Below, piece after piece: positions 8,694 to 17,425 of a DNA stretch of 64,000 nucleotides (its first letter is position 1; every line of letters begins with the position of its first letter). The stretch comes from Microbacterium festucae. GTDB taxonomy: Bacteria; Actinomycetota; Actinomycetes; Actinomycetales; Microbacteriaceae. Location: NCBI RefSeq assembly GCF_025421715.1, contig NZ_JAOEFC010000001.1:1116001-1180000 (forward strand). The letters are read 5' to 3'. The position numbers and the translations under genes were made by a program. The notes under the pieces were generated by a model. That model was not told the origin of the DNA, did no database searches, and saw nothing but the letters and a program-made list of their open reading frames with translations.

Positions 8694-9335
8694 ATGACGC
8701 GCGGACGCATCGTGATCGACCTGTTCACCACGCTCGACGGCGTCGCCCAGGCGCCGGGCGGCCCCGACGAAGACCGGTCGAACGGGTTCGCCTGGGGCGG
8801 CTGGCAGGCCCCGCTGAACGACGAGACCGTCGGCGAGCGGGTGGGAGCCGGCATCCGCCGGATGGATGCCCTGCTGTTGGGGCGCCGCACCTACGACATC
8901 TTCGCGGCGTACTGGCCGCAGCGCACCGGCGGGGACGAGGGGTTCATCGGCCGCCGGTTCAACGAGATCCCGAAGTACGTGGCCACCCGCGGGGCGCTCG
9001 AGCCCGCGTGGGCCGGGACGACGGTGATCGGTCCCGACGAGCTGGCCGCGACCGTCGACGGGCTGCGCGACCGGCACGACGAGACGCACGTGATCGGCAG
9101 CGTCGACCTGGTGCAGACCCTGTTGCGCGCGCAGCTCTTCGACGAGCTGAACCTATGGGTGTACCCGATCGTGCTCGGAGAGGGGAAGAAGGTCTTCCCC
9201 GAGGGGGCGGCCCCGGCCCGGCTGCGGTTGCTCGAACCCGCGGTGTCGGGAGCCGGCGGCGCACTGCTGCTGCGGTACGGCCCCGACGGCGTGCCCGAGA
9301 CGGGCGACATGACCACCGAGCCGACGGCGGGCTGA
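8694..9335 (+). CDS. Dihydrofolate reductase-like protein (RibD C-terminal family)
   Basis: Reductase-fold protein of 213 residues of the RibD_C/DHFR-like family: FTTLDGVAQAPGGPDED, LLLGRRTYDIFAAYWP, a HVIGSVDLVQTLL nucleotide-binding segment, and LWVYPIVLGEGKKVFPEG. AAGGAG lies 8 nt before ATG 8694. Members are NAD(P)H-binding reductases of mostly unknown substrate; it is not a true FolA. It follows the FMN reductase, so a redox theme is likely. Confidence 0.88.
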   Translation: MTRGRIVIDLFTTLDGVAQAPGGPDEDRSNGFAWGGWQAPLNDETVGERVGAGIRRMDALLLGRRTYDIFAAYWPQRTGGDEGFIGRRFNEIPKYVATRGALEPAWAGTTVIGPDELAATVDGLRDRHDETHVIGSVDLVQTLLRAQLFDELNLWVYPIVLGEGKKVFPEGAAPARLRLLEPAVSGAGGALLLRYGPDGVPETGDMTTEPTAG

Positions 9336-9344
9336 GCCCGAGGC

Positions 9345-10184
9345 CTAGAAGATCATCGGACGATCGTCGTCGTCGGACCCGCCGAGGTCGAGGTCGACGA
9401 CCACCGGCACGTGGTCGCTGGGGATCTCGCCCTTGCGCTCGTCGCGGTGGATCGCGGCGCCCACCACGGCGTCGGCGAAGGCGTGCGAGCCGAGGATGAA
9501 GTCGATGCGCAGCCCCTCGTTGCGGGGGAAGCGCAGCTGCTTGTAGTCCCAGTACGTGTAGCCGGCGGGCACCAGCGGGCGCACGGTGTCGGTGAGCCCG
9601 ACGTCCAGCAGCGCCTGGAACGCGGCGCGCTCGGGCGGGGAGACGTGCGTGGTGACGCCCTCGATGACCGTGGGGTCGCCGTTGTCGGCGTCGGTCGGCG
9701 CGATGTTGAAGTCGCCCACCAGAGCCAGCGGCAGGTCGGGCTCGGCCGCCAGGGCATCGGCGGTGTAGCCGCGCAGCGCCTCGAGCCAGGCCAGCTTGTA
9801 GACGTAGTGCGGGTCATCGAGCGAGCGGCCGTTGGGCACGTACAGGCTCCACACCCGCACGCCGTCGATCGTCGCGCCGATCGCCCGCGCCTCCTGCGGG
9901 GCGCCCGGCCCCTCGTGACCCTTGGCGAAGCCCGGCATCTCGGGGAAGGCGGTCTCGACCTGCTCCAGCGGCAGGCGGCTGGCGATCGCGACGCCGTTCC
10001 ACTGGTTCAGGCCGTGCGCCTCGACGTGGTAGCCCGCCGCCTCGAACTCGGCGTAGGGGAACTGCTCGGGCTTGCACTTGATCTCCTGCATCGCGAGCAC
10101 GTCGATGTCTTCACGGACGGCGAACTCGACGGTGCGGACGACCCGCGCGCGGATCGAGTTGACGTTCCAGGTGGCCAGGCGCAT
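9345..10184 (-). CDS. xthA: Exodeoxyribonuclease III
   Basis: AP endonuclease/3'-5' exonuclease of 279 residues acting in base-excision repair. Catalytic motifs: LATWNVNSIRAR, LAMQEIKC (metal-binding Glu), LYVPNGRS, LVGDFNIAPTDADN, WDYKQLRFPRNEGLRIDFIL and the terminal SDHVPVVVDL. ATG 10184 is 7 nt from -10 TACGCT (10192-10197); an in-frame start 8 codons upstream would overlap the promoter. It converges with the DHFR-like gene across a 9-nt gap. Confidence 0.95.
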   Translation of the reverse strand: MRLATWNVNSIRARVVRTVEFAVREDIDVLAMQEIKCKPEQFPYAEFEAAGYHVEAHGLNQWNGVAIASRLPLEQVETAFPEMPGFAKGHEGPGAPQEARAIGATIDGVRVWSLYVPNGRSLDDPHYVYKLAWLEALRGYTADALAAEPDLPLALVGDFNIAPTDADNGDPTVIEGVTTHVSPPERAAFQALLDVGLTDTVRPLVPAGYTYWDYKQLRFPRNEGLRIDFILGSHAFADAVVGAAIHRDERKGEIPSDHVPVVVDLDLGGSDDDDRPMIF

Positions 10185-10281
10185 GGCATCCAGCGTATTG
10201 GCCCCCACCGACGTCGGACGACCCGTTTGTCACGGCGAGGGGCGGATGCCGCGGCCCGCGGCAGCGCGTAGCTTCGGCGCC

Positions 10282-10698
10282 ATGACGCGCACACCGAGGT
10301 GGGTCGGGGTCTGTCTGCAGATCGTCGCATGGTTCTCGCTGGTCTCGGCGCTGGCCGGGATGGTGGGGCTCACGGTCGGCGGCGGGATGGGGCTTCCCGG
10401 CGAGTGGCTCGAGGGGAGCGTGTTCGACTCCTACTTCTGGCCGGGCGTGATCCTCGGGGTCGTGGTCGGGGGTGGGCAGGTGCTCGCCCTGGCGGCGCAG
10501 TACCGCCGCCTCGCGCTGGCGCCGGGGCTCCACGCGGCGGCGGGCCTGGTCATGATGATCTGGATCTTCGTGGAGATCGCCGTGATGCTCGTCTGGTCGC
10601 CGCTGCACGGCATCTACTTCGTCGCCGGTCTCGTGCAGGTCGTGCTCGCGGTGCTGGCGCTGGGGGCCTGGCCGCGCCCGTTCCTCACCCGCGCCTGA
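10282..10698 (+). CDS. Four-helix membrane protein of unknown function
   Basis: Small membrane protein of 138 residues with four predicted helices, starting at about residues 8, 46, 78 and 108. I recognise no family. ATG 10282 is 7 nt after -10 TAGCTT (10269-10274), the leaderless pattern of this region. The last codons lie inside an 18-bp tandem repeat that continues into the intergenic gap. Confidence 0.75.
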   Translation: MTRTPRWVGVCLQIVAWFSLVSALAGMVGLTVGGGMGLPGEWLEGSVFDSYFWPGVILGVVVGGGQVLALAAQYRRLALAPGLHAAAGLVMMIWIFVEIAVMLVWSPLHGIYFVAGLVQVVLAVLALGAWPRPFLTRA

Positions 10699-10748
10699 CC
10701 CCGCACCCGCGCCTGACCCCGCACCCGCGCCTGACCCCGCACCCGCGC
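10686..10748. repeat. 18-bp tandem repeat, 3.5 copies
   Basis: Units of CACCCGCGCCTGACCCCG begin at 10686, 10704 and 10722, with a half unit at 10740. The first overlaps the stop codon of the upstream membrane protein, and the others repeat that stop in frame. Probably a replication-slippage tract. Confidence 0.9.
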
Positions 10749-10783
10749 GCCGCCGCACCCGCCGCGCCCGCGCCTCGACGGGG

Positions 10784-12247
10784 TCAGAGCGCGCGCAGGA
10801 TGTCTTCGACGCGGTCCTTGGCGTCGCCGAAGAGCATCTGCGTGTTGTCGCGGAAGAACAGCGGGTTCTGCACGCCCGCGTAGCCCGAGGCCATCGAGCG
10901 CTTGAACACGATGACGTTGCGCGCGTTCCACACGTGCAGCACCGGCATGCCCGCGATGGGGCTGCCCGGGTCTTCAGCCGCCGCCGGGTTGACGGTGTCG
11001 TTGGCGCCGATGACGAGCACCACGTCGGTGCCGGCGAAGTCGTCGTTGATCTCGTCGAGCTCGAGCACGATGTCGTAGGGCACCTTCGCCTCGGCCAGCA
11101 GCACGTTCATGTGACCGGGCAGGCGGCCGGCGACCGGGTGGATGCCGAACCGCACCTCGACGCCGCGCTCGCGCAGCCGTGCGGTGAGGTCGGCGACCGG
11201 GTACTGGGCCTGCGCGACGGCCATCCCGTAGCCGGGGGTGATGATCACCGACGACGCGCCGCCGAGCAGCTCGGCGACCGAGGCCGCGTCGATCTCGTGG
11301 TGCTCGCCCTGCTCCTCGTCGTCCGAGCGCGGGGCCTCGATGCCGAAGCCGCCGGCGATCACCGAGAGGAACGACCGGTTCATGGCCTTGCACATGATGT
11401 AGGAGAGGTAGGCACCCGACGATCCGACGAGGGCGCCGGTGACGATCAGCAGGTCGTTGTTGAGCAGGAAGCCCGCCGCGGCCGCCGCCCACCCCGAGTA
11501 GCTGTTGAGCATCGAGACGACCACGGGCATGTCGCCGCCGCCGATCGAGGCGACCAGATGCCAGCCGAGGGCGAGGGCGAGCAGCGTGACCACGATCAGC
11601 AGCCACAGCTCGGGGGTGATGACGTACCAGACCGTCAGGGCCGCGAACAGCACCAGGGCGCCCACGTTGAGCACGTTCTTGCCGGGGAGCATGAGCGGCC
11701 GCGACGACATGCGGCCCGAGAGCTTGAGGAACGCGACGATCGACCCGGTGAAGGTGACGGCGCCGATGAACACGCCGATGAACACCTCGGCGTGGTGGAT
11801 GCCGGCCAGGGTGCCCTCCAGCCCGGTGTCGTAGAGCGCGCCGTTCCAGCCCACGAGCACGGCGGCCAGACCCACGAACGAGTGCAGCAGCGCGATGAGC
11901 TCCGGCATCCCGGTCATCTCCACGACGCGGGCCCGCCACAGGCCGATCGCCCCGCCGACGACGACGGCGGCGACCAGCAGGGCGAGGCCCAGGTAGGCGG
12001 TCGTGTCGTCGGGCACGAGCGAGCCGCCCGCGACGACCAGCACGAGCGTCGCCGTCAGGGCGATCGCCATGCCCGCGATGCCGTAGACGACCCCGCGCCG
12101 CGCGGTCTCCTGCTTGCTGAGGCCGGCGAGGGCGAGGATGAACAGCAGCGCGGCCACGATGTAGGCGGCCGTCGCCACCGACTGCGCGACGGCGATGGGG
12201 CTGTCGCCGGCGGCGAGCGGGGCGGCGGGCACGAGCGCGGCGATCAC
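10784..12247 (-). CDS. pntB: NAD(P) transhydrogenase subunit beta
   Basis: Proton-translocating transhydrogenase beta subunit of 487 residues. About nine N-terminal helices are followed by the NADP(H)-binding domain III, with [43 protein letters not shown] and [21 protein letters not shown], all diagnostic. Start GTG 12247 overlaps the pntA stop by 4 nt. It couples hydride transfer from NADH to NADP+ to proton entry and so supplies NADPH. Confidence 0.97.
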   Translation of the reverse strand: MIAALVPAAPLAAGDSPIAVAQSVATAAYIVAALLFILALAGLSKQETARRGVVYGIAGMAIALTATLVLVVAGGSLVPDDTTAYLGLALLVAAVVVGGAIGLWRARVVEMTGMPELIALLHSFVGLAAVLVGWNGALYDTGLEGTLAGIHHAEVFIGVFIGAVTFTGSIVAFLKLSGRMSSRPLMLPGKNVLNVGALVLFAALTVWYVITPELWLLIVVTLLALALGWHLVASIGGGDMPVVVSMLNSYSGWAAAAAGFLLNNDLLIVTGALVGSSGAYLSYIMCKAMNRSFLSVIAGGFGIEAPRSDDEEQGEHHEIDAASVAELLGGASSVIITPGYGMAVAQAQYPVADLTARLRERGVEVRFGIHPVAGRLPGHMNVLLAEAKVPYDIVLELDEINDDFAGTDVVLVIGANDTVNPAAAEDPGSPIAGMPVLHVWNARNVIVFKRSMASGYAGVQNPLFFRDNTQMLFGDAKDRVEDILRAL

Positions 12248-13788
12248 TTCTGGTCACCCTTCTGGAACATGGCGAGCATTCGCCGGGTGACGGCGAATCC
12301 GCCGAAGATGTTGATGGATGCCAGCAGCACCGCGACGGCGGCGAGGGTCTGCACCAGGGGGTCGGGCACGATCACCTGGGTCATCGCGCCGACGACGATG
12401 ATGCCGCTGATGGCGTTGGTGACGCTCATCAGCGGGGTGTGCAGGGCGTGGGCGACCTTGCCGATGACGTAGAAGCCGACGACGACCGACAGCGTCAGCA
12501 CGAGGAAGTGCTGGGGCAGCGGGGCCGGCGCGAACGCGCACACCAGGAACAGCACCACGATCCCGGCGACCGTCAGCGCGGCCCGGGCGCCCCGCGACAT
12601 GGTCTTGGCGACCTTCGCGGGGGCGGGCTCGGCCGCCGCGCGGGGCGGCGCCGCCGAGACCTGCACGGGCGGGGGCGGCCAGGTGACCGCGCCGTCCTGG
12701 GTGACGGTGACCGCGCGCTGCACGACGTCGTCGTGGTCGAGCACGGGCTGGCCGTCCTTGCCCGGGGTCAGCAGCGTGAGCAGGTTGAGCAGGTTCGTGC
12801 CGTAGAGCTGCGAGGCCTGCTGCGGCAGCCGCCCGGCGAGGTCGGTGTAGCCCAGGATCACCACGCCGTTGTCGGTGACGACGCGCTCGCCGGCCACCGA
12901 CCCGGCCACGTTGCCGCCCTGGGCGGCGGCCATGTCGACGATGACGCTGCCGGGCTTCATGCGGGCGACGTCGTCGGCGGTGATCAGCAGCGGGGCGGCG
13001 CGGCCCGGGATGAGGGCGGTGGTGACGATGATGTCGACGTCGGCGGCCTGGTCGCTGTAGAGCTGCGCGGCGGCGGCGTCGTAGGCGGCGCTGGTCGCCT
13101 TGGCGTAGCCGTCGGCCGAGACCTCCTTCTGCTCGTCGGGAACGACGACCTCGAGGTAGGTGCCGCCGATCGACTTCACCTGGTCGGCGACCTCGGGACG
13201 CGGATCGGTGGCGCGCACGATCGCGCCCAGACTGGATGCCGCGCCGATGGCGGCCAGTCCCGCCACGCCGGCCCCGGCGATGAGCACCTTGGCGGGCGGC
13301 ACCTTGCCGGCCGCGGTGACCTGGCCGGTGAAGAACCGGCCGAACTCGTGGGCGGCCTCCACGACCGCGCGGTAGCCGGCGATGTTGGCCATCGAGCTGA
13401 GCACGTCCATCGACTGCGCGCGGGAGATGCGCGGCACGGCGTCCATCGCCAGGGCGGTGACCCCGCGCTCGGCCAGGGCGGTGAGCAGGTCGGGGCGCAG
13501 GGCCGGGCTCAGCAGGGCCACCAGCGTGGTGCCCGGGCGCAGCAGCGCGATCTCGGCATCCGTGGGGGCGGCGATCTTCAGCACGACGTCCGACCCCCAC
13601 GCCACGACGTCGTCGACGATGGTCGCCCCGGCATCGACGTAGGCGCTGTCGGGGAACGACGAGGCCGATCCGGCGCCCGACTGCACGACGACGTCGTAGC
13701 CGAGCGCGATGATCTTGCCCACGGTCACCGGCGAGGCCGCGACGCGGTTCTCCCCGGGCTGTTCCGTGACGATGCCGATGCGGGCCAT
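12244..13788 (-). CDS. pntA: NAD(P) transhydrogenase subunit alpha (fused form)
   Basis: Transhydrogenase alpha of 514 residues. Domain I (AlaDH/PNT family; [26 protein letters not shown]-binding loop, [13 protein letters not shown]) is followed by a linker from about residue 375 and four C-terminal helices (about residues 400-510), so PntAA and PntAB are fused. The C-terminal [14 protein letters not shown] is the membrane-domain signature. AAGGAG precedes ATG 13788, and the -10 TATAGT is at 13823-13828. Confidence 0.97.
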   Translation of the reverse strand: MARIGIVTEQPGENRVAASPVTVGKIIALGYDVVVQSGAGSASSFPDSAYVDAGATIVDDVVAWGSDVVLKIAAPTDAEIALLRPGTTLVALLSPALRPDLLTALAERGVTALAMDAVPRISRAQSMDVLSSMANIAGYRAVVEAAHEFGRFFTGQVTAAGKVPPAKVLIAGAGVAGLAAIGAASSLGAIVRATDPRPEVADQVKSIGGTYLEVVVPDEQKEVSADGYAKATSAAYDAAAAQLYSDQAADVDIIVTTALIPGRAAPLLITADDVARMKPGSVIVDMAAAQGGNVAGSVAGERVVTDNGVVILGYTDLAGRLPQQASQLYGTNLLNLLTLLTPGKDGQPVLDHDDVVQRAVTVTQDGAVTWPPPPVQVSAAPPRAAAEPAPAKVAKTMSRGARAALTVAGIVVLFLVCAFAPAPLPQHFLVLTLSVVVGFYVIGKVAHALHTPLMSVTNAISGIIVVGAMTQVIVPDPLVQTLAAVAVLLASINIFGGFAVTRRMLAMFQKGDQK

Positions 13789-13822
13789 GTGCGGTGCTCC
13801 TTGCGTTCCCGTTCCGCCCCCG

Positions 13823-13828
13823 ACTATA
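13823..13828 (-). promoter_or_regulatory. -10 element of pntAB
   Basis: TATAGT on the minus strand, about 35 nt before ATG 13788, is one of the few near-consensus -10 boxes here attached to a real 5' leader with an AAGGAG ribosome site. Confidence 0.55.
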
Positions 13829-13933
13829 TGGGGAGGCCCCCGGTGGGCGACGGGCGCGACGCCCGGGCAAAAACACCGGTTCTTCCGCTCCCGGCGCGAA
13901 TCGCGGTCTGTGAGGGGCGGCCCGCGGCATCCG

Positions 13934-13939
13934 TAGACT
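13934..13939 (+). promoter_or_regulatory. -10 element of pyrE (leaderless)
   Basis: TAGACT ends 7 nt before ATG 13947 and there is no Shine-Dalgarno. This is a clear example of the leaderless arrangement used across the window. Confidence 0.55.
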
Positions 13940-13946
13940 TCTGGGC

Positions 13947-14525
13947 ATGACCGCAGCCTCCACGCCCGAGCTCGAAGCCGACCGCCAGGCCCTCATCGGC
14001 CTCATCCAGGACGAGGCCGTGTTCCACGGCGACTTCACCCTCTCCAGCGGCAAGAAGGCGACGTACTACGTCGACATGCGCAAGCTCACCCTCGACCACC
14101 GCGCGGCCCCCGCGATCGGCCGCATCATGCTCGACCTCGTGCGCGGGGTCGACGGGGTCGTCGCCGTCGGCGGACTCACCCTCGGGGCCGACCCGATCGC
14201 CAACGCCGTCATGCACGAGTCGGTGCACGCAGGCGCCCCGCTGGACGCGTTCGTCGTGCGCAAGGAGCCCAAGGACCACGGCCGCGGTCGTCAGATCGAG
14301 GGCGCCGACGTCGCCGGCAAGCGCGTGGTCGTGGTCGAGGACACCTCCACCACCGGCCAGTCGGCGCTGAAGGCCGTCGAGGCGCTGCGCCGCGAGGGCG
14401 CGGAGCCGGTGGCCGTGGCCGTCATCGTCGACCGCAAGACCGGGGCGCAGGCCGCGGTCGAGGCCGAGGGCCTGCAGTGGCTGGCCGCCATCGACCTCGA
14501 CGACCTGGGCCTGCAGCCGCAGTAG
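13947..14525 (+). CDS. pyrE: Orotate phosphoribosyltransferase
   Basis: OPRTase of 192 residues that joins orotate to PRPP in UMP synthesis. The PRPP-binding motif is VVVVEDTSTTGQSALKAV; the flexible catalytic loop includes RKEPKDHGRGRQIEG; FTLSSGKKATYYVDMRKL forms the N-terminal orotate pocket. ATG 13947 is leaderless. It stands alone, away from other pyr genes, and diverges from pntAB. Confidence 0.96.
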   Translation: MTAASTPELEADRQALIGLIQDEAVFHGDFTLSSGKKATYYVDMRKLTLDHRAAPAIGRIMLDLVRGVDGVVAVGGLTLGADPIANAVMHESVHAGAPLDAFVVRKEPKDHGRGRQIEGADVAGKRVVVVEDTSTTGQSALKAVEALRREGAEPVAVAVIVDRKTGAQAAVEAEGLQWLAAIDLDDLGLQPQ

Positions 14526-14555
14526 GCCGAGGGGCCCTGCGGCGCCGGCCGCGCG

Positions 14556-14738
14556 TCAGGCGCGGAAGACCGGCAGCTGCGAGGCGAGGGCGAGCACGAG
14601 TCCGAGCACCGTGAGGATGACGATGCCGCGACCGTTGGGCAGCGCCGTGCCCTGCGGGGCGTCTCGACGGCCGCGCAGGAACAGCACGAGCGCGACCACC
14701 AGCACGGCCAGCGCCGAGATCACCAACACGAGCGACAT
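14556..14738 (-). CDS. Small two-helix membrane protein
   Basis: A 60-residue protein with two hydrophobic helices (about residues 3-21 and 40-57) around a basic loop RGRRDAPQG. ATG 14738 overlaps the stop of the preceding mini-gene (TGATG), and GGAGGAG lies upstream, supporting translation; GTG 14741 is an alternative start. It is the third gene of a HAD-phosphatase operon. The function is unknown. Confidence 0.65.
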   Translation of the reverse strand: MSLVLVISALAVLVVALVLFLRGRRDAPQGTALPNGRGIVILTVLGLVLALASQLPVFRA

Positions 14739-14857
14739 CACGAGTCGTCTCCTCCACGTCCCCGGCCGCGCACGAACTGCACGACGAACACCACGAGCGT
14801 AGTCGTCAGGATGAGGGCGCTCGTGACCAGCAGCAGGGTCTGTTCGGTCTCGTTCAC
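14738..14857 (-). CDS. 39-residue single-helix membrane peptide
   Basis: A very short gene from GTG 14857: MNETEQTLLLVTSALI, then a hydrophobic run through FVVQF and a basic tail VRGRGRGGDDS, a typical single-pass inside-positive micropeptide. It begins 13 nt after the HAD phosphatase stop and ends with TGA overlapping the next ATG. Position, overlap and a clean hydrophobic/basic pattern argue it is real. No family is recognised. Confidence 0.6.
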   Translation of the reverse strand: MNETEQTLLLVTSALILTTTLVVFVVQFVRGRGRGGDDS

Positions 14858-14870
14858 GGCACCGGCCCGT

Positions 14871-15680
14871 TCAGAAGTCGTCGGGGAACTCGGTCTCGAC
14901 CGGCTCGTCGCGCAGCAGGTCGGCGACCGAGTCGAGCACCTCGTCGGGGCGGAACGGGAACCGGGCGACCTCGGTGTCGTCGGCGATGCCGGTGCGCACG
15001 AGGATCGTGTGCAGGCCGGCCTCGATGCCGGCGATGACGTCGGTGTCCATCCGGTCGCCGATCATCGCCGTCGTCTCGGAGTGGGCGCCGATGCGGTTCA
15101 TCGCCGAGCGGAACATCATCGGGTTGGGCTTGCCGACCACGTAGGGGGTCTTGCCGGTCGCGTGCGAGATGAGCGCGGCGAACGACCCGGTCGCCGGCAC
15201 CACGCCGTCGGGCGTGGGCCCGGTGGCATCCGGGTTGGTGATGATGAACCGGGCGCCGGCGTTGATGAAGCGGATCGCCTTGGTGATCGAGTCGAACGAG
15301 TAGTTGCGGGTCTCGCCGACCACCACGTAGTCGGGCTGCGTCTCGGTCATGATGTAGCCGGCCTCGTGCAGCGCCGTGGTCAGGCCCGCCTCGCCGATGA
15401 CGAACGCGGTGCCGCCCGGATGCTGCGACTTGAGGAACTCGGCCGTGGCCAGCGCCGAGGTCCAGATGCGCTCCTCGGGCACCTCCAGCCCCGCCAGGCG
15501 CAGCCGCGCGCTGAGATCGCGGGGTGTGTAGAACGGGTTGTTCGTCAGCACGAGGAAGGGCGTGCCCTCGGTGCGCCACTGCGCGAGCAGCTCGGCGGCG
15601 CCCGGGATGGGACGGCTCTCGTGGACGAGGACGCCGTCCATGTCGGTCAACCAGCATTCGATGTCGGCGCGTGTCCGCAT
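14871..15680 (-). CDS. HAD-superfamily phosphatase, NagD-like (class IIA)
   Basis: A 269-residue HAD-IIA hydrolase. Motif I TDMDGVLV (nucleophile Asp), motif II VLTNNP, motif III VGKPNPMMF (Lys) and motif IV MIGDRMDTDVIAGIEAGL are all intact, with the C2-type cap between motifs II and III. It probably dephosphorylates nucleoside or sugar phosphates. ATG 15680 is 6 nt from -10 TAGGCT (15687-15692). It heads an operon with two tiny membrane proteins. Confidence 0.92.
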   Translation of the reverse strand: MRTRADIECWLTDMDGVLVHESRPIPGAAELLAQWRTEGTPFLVLTNNPFYTPRDLSARLRLAGLEVPEERIWTSALATAEFLKSQHPGGTAFVIGEAGLTTALHEAGYIMTETQPDYVVVGETRNYSFDSITKAIRFINAGARFIITNPDATGPTPDGVVPATGSFAALISHATGKTPYVVGKPNPMMFRSAMNRIGAHSETTAMIGDRMDTDVIAGIEAGLHTILVRTGIADDTEVARFPFRPDEVLDSVADLLRDEPVETEFPDDF

Positions 15681-15723
15681 GTGGCCAGCCTAGTCGGCGG
15701 GTTCGGGCCGTAGTCTCGAACCC

Positions 15724-16674
15724 GTGGCCGTCGACCCGTGGAACCCCGAGCACCTGCCCGACCTGAGTGGACGGCGCTACCTGGTGACAGGCTCCAATGC
15801 CGGTCTCGGATTCTTCGCGTCGCTGCAGCTGGCCGGGGCGGGCGCCCACGTGATCATGACCGGCCGCAACCCCGCGCGGCTGTCGGCGGCACGCGCGGCC
15901 GTGCTGCGCCGGCATCCGGATGCCGACCTCGCCACGCTCGCCCTCGACGTCAGCAACCTCGGCTCGATCCGCGCCGCCGCCGCCACCGTGCGCGGCCGCG
16001 CCGGGCTCAACGGCCTGCTGCTCAACGCCGGCATCGTGCACCCGCCCCGGCAGCGCGAGACCACCCGCGACGGCCACGAGGTCGTGTTCGCGACCAACGT
16101 GCTCGGTCACTACGCCCTCGCCGGCGAGCTGCTGCTGTCGCTGGCGGCCGGTCGCGGGCGGATGGTGTGGCTCGGGTCGATGTCGACGTCGCTGACCCCG
16201 TACGACCCGATCGACCCCGAGCTCGAGAACGGCTACACGCCGTGGCGCGCCTACGTGCAGTCGAAGGTCGCCGCCACTGCGCTGGGGCTCGAGGCCGACC
16301 GCCGGCTGCGCGAGGCCCACGTGCCGGTGGAGAGCGTGGTGGCCCACCCGGGCTACTCGACCAGCGGACGCACCCGCGGGGTCGTCGGCGTCAACGCGCC
16401 CACCCGCATGTCGCGGTTCTTCGACAACCTGCAGGCGCCCATCACCCAGTCCAAGGAGCACGGCGCGTGGCCGCTCGTGCGGGCCCTGGCAGATCCCGTG
16501 GTCGAAGGCGGCGAGTTCTGGGGGCCGTCGCGCATCGTGTCGGGTGCCCCCCGGCGGGCCACCCCCGCCAAGATCACCCGCGACCCGATCATCGCGGCGC
16601 GGCTGTGGAACTACTGCGAGCACGCCACCTCCCCCTGGCCGTACCTGAAGGCCGCGAAGGCGCGCAAGAGCTGA
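15724..16674 (+). CDS. Short-chain dehydrogenase/reductase
   Basis: SDR of 316 residues resembling the retinol-dehydrogenase/protochlorophyllide-reductase type. TGSNAGLGF is the cofactor loop, LNAGIV is the NAG motif, and the catalytic Ser (WLGSMS) and Tyr/Lys (AYVQSK) are present. The arginine in TGRNPARL favours NADP(H). GTG 15724 is 7 nt after -10 TAGTCT (15711-15716). The substrate is unknown. Confidence 0.9.
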   Translation: MAVDPWNPEHLPDLSGRRYLVTGSNAGLGFFASLQLAGAGAHVIMTGRNPARLSAARAAVLRRHPDADLATLALDVSNLGSIRAAAATVRGRAGLNGLLLNAGIVHPPRQRETTRDGHEVVFATNVLGHYALAGELLLSLAAGRGRMVWLGSMSTSLTPYDPIDPELENGYTPWRAYVQSKVAATALGLEADRRLREAHVPVESVVAHPGYSTSGRTRGVVGVNAPTRMSRFFDNLQAPITQSKEHGAWPLVRALADPVVEGGEFWGPSRIVSGAPRRATPAKITRDPIIAARLWNYCEHATSPWPYLKAAKARKS

Positions 16675-16746
16675 GGGTCGGCGGGGCGCTTCCCGTTTCG
16701 GGTGCGGCGGTGCTGGCGGCCGCGGCGGTGCTGGCGGCCGCGACGG

Positions 16747-17388
16747 CTAGGCGGTGAGCCAGACCGATTCGCCCGCGCCGGCCGGCAGCGGTGCCGCCGG
16801 GGCGTCGTCGATCCTCGCGACCTCGGGGCCGGCGACCGTCAGCGTGCGGCCGACGTCGATGCCCGCCTCCTCGCAGGCGCGCAGCAGTGCCGGGTCGCGG
16901 TCGCTGATGCGCAGCACCCGGCCCACGTGCCCCACCGGCGCGGCCGACAGCAGCACGAACGGCTCCCGGTGCACGTGCCCCTCGGCATCCGGGATCGCAT
17001 CGCCGTGCGGATCGAAGCGGGGACTGCCCAGCCGCGCGTCGATGCCGGCCAGCAGGCGGTCGCTGATGGTGTGCTCGAGCACCTCGGCCTCGTCGTGCAC
17101 CTCGTCCCACGAGTAGCCGAACTCCTGCACGAGCCACGTCTCGATGAGGCGGTGGCGGCGGATGATCGCGGCGGCGCGCAGCTCGCCGGCGTCGCTGAGC
17201 GAGATGGGGCCGTAGGGGCGGTGGGTCACGAGCCCCTGCGCGGCGAGCTTCTGCACCATCTCGGTCACCGTCGACGGCGCGAGTCCCAGCACGCCCGCCA
17301 GCTGCGAGGGCGTGATGCGGGCGCTCTGCCACTCGGTGTGGTGGTAGATCGTCTTCAGGTAGTCGTCGATCGCAGCGGAGTTCGGCAT
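16747..17388 (-). CDS. mntR: DtxR-family metal-dependent repressor, MntR-like
   Basis: A 213-residue regulator with an N-terminal winged HTH (ITPSQLAGVLGLAPSTVTEMVQKL), a dimerisation/metal domain (AAAIIRRHRLIETWLVQEFGY, EVLEHTISDRL) and a C-terminal FeoA/SH3-like domain. It lies 37 nt downstream of mntH with its own leaderless -10 TAGCCT (17396-17401). The pairing with mntH and the operator dyads there argue for manganese-responsive repression. IdeR-like iron sensing is less likely given the neighbour. Confidence 0.9.
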   Translation of the reverse strand: MPNSAAIDDYLKTIYHHTEWQSARITPSQLAGVLGLAPSTVTEMVQKLAAQGLVTHRPYGPISLSDAGELRAAAIIRRHRLIETWLVQEFGYSWDEVHDEAEVLEHTISDRLLAGIDARLGSPRFDPHGDAIPDAEGHVHREPFVLLSAAPVGHVGRVLRISDRDPALLRACEEAGIDVGRTLTVAGPEVARIDDAPAAPLPAGAGESVWLTA

Positions 17389-17425
17389 CCCGCCCAGGCT
17401 AGCCGTCGCCGCGGCATCCGTTCGG

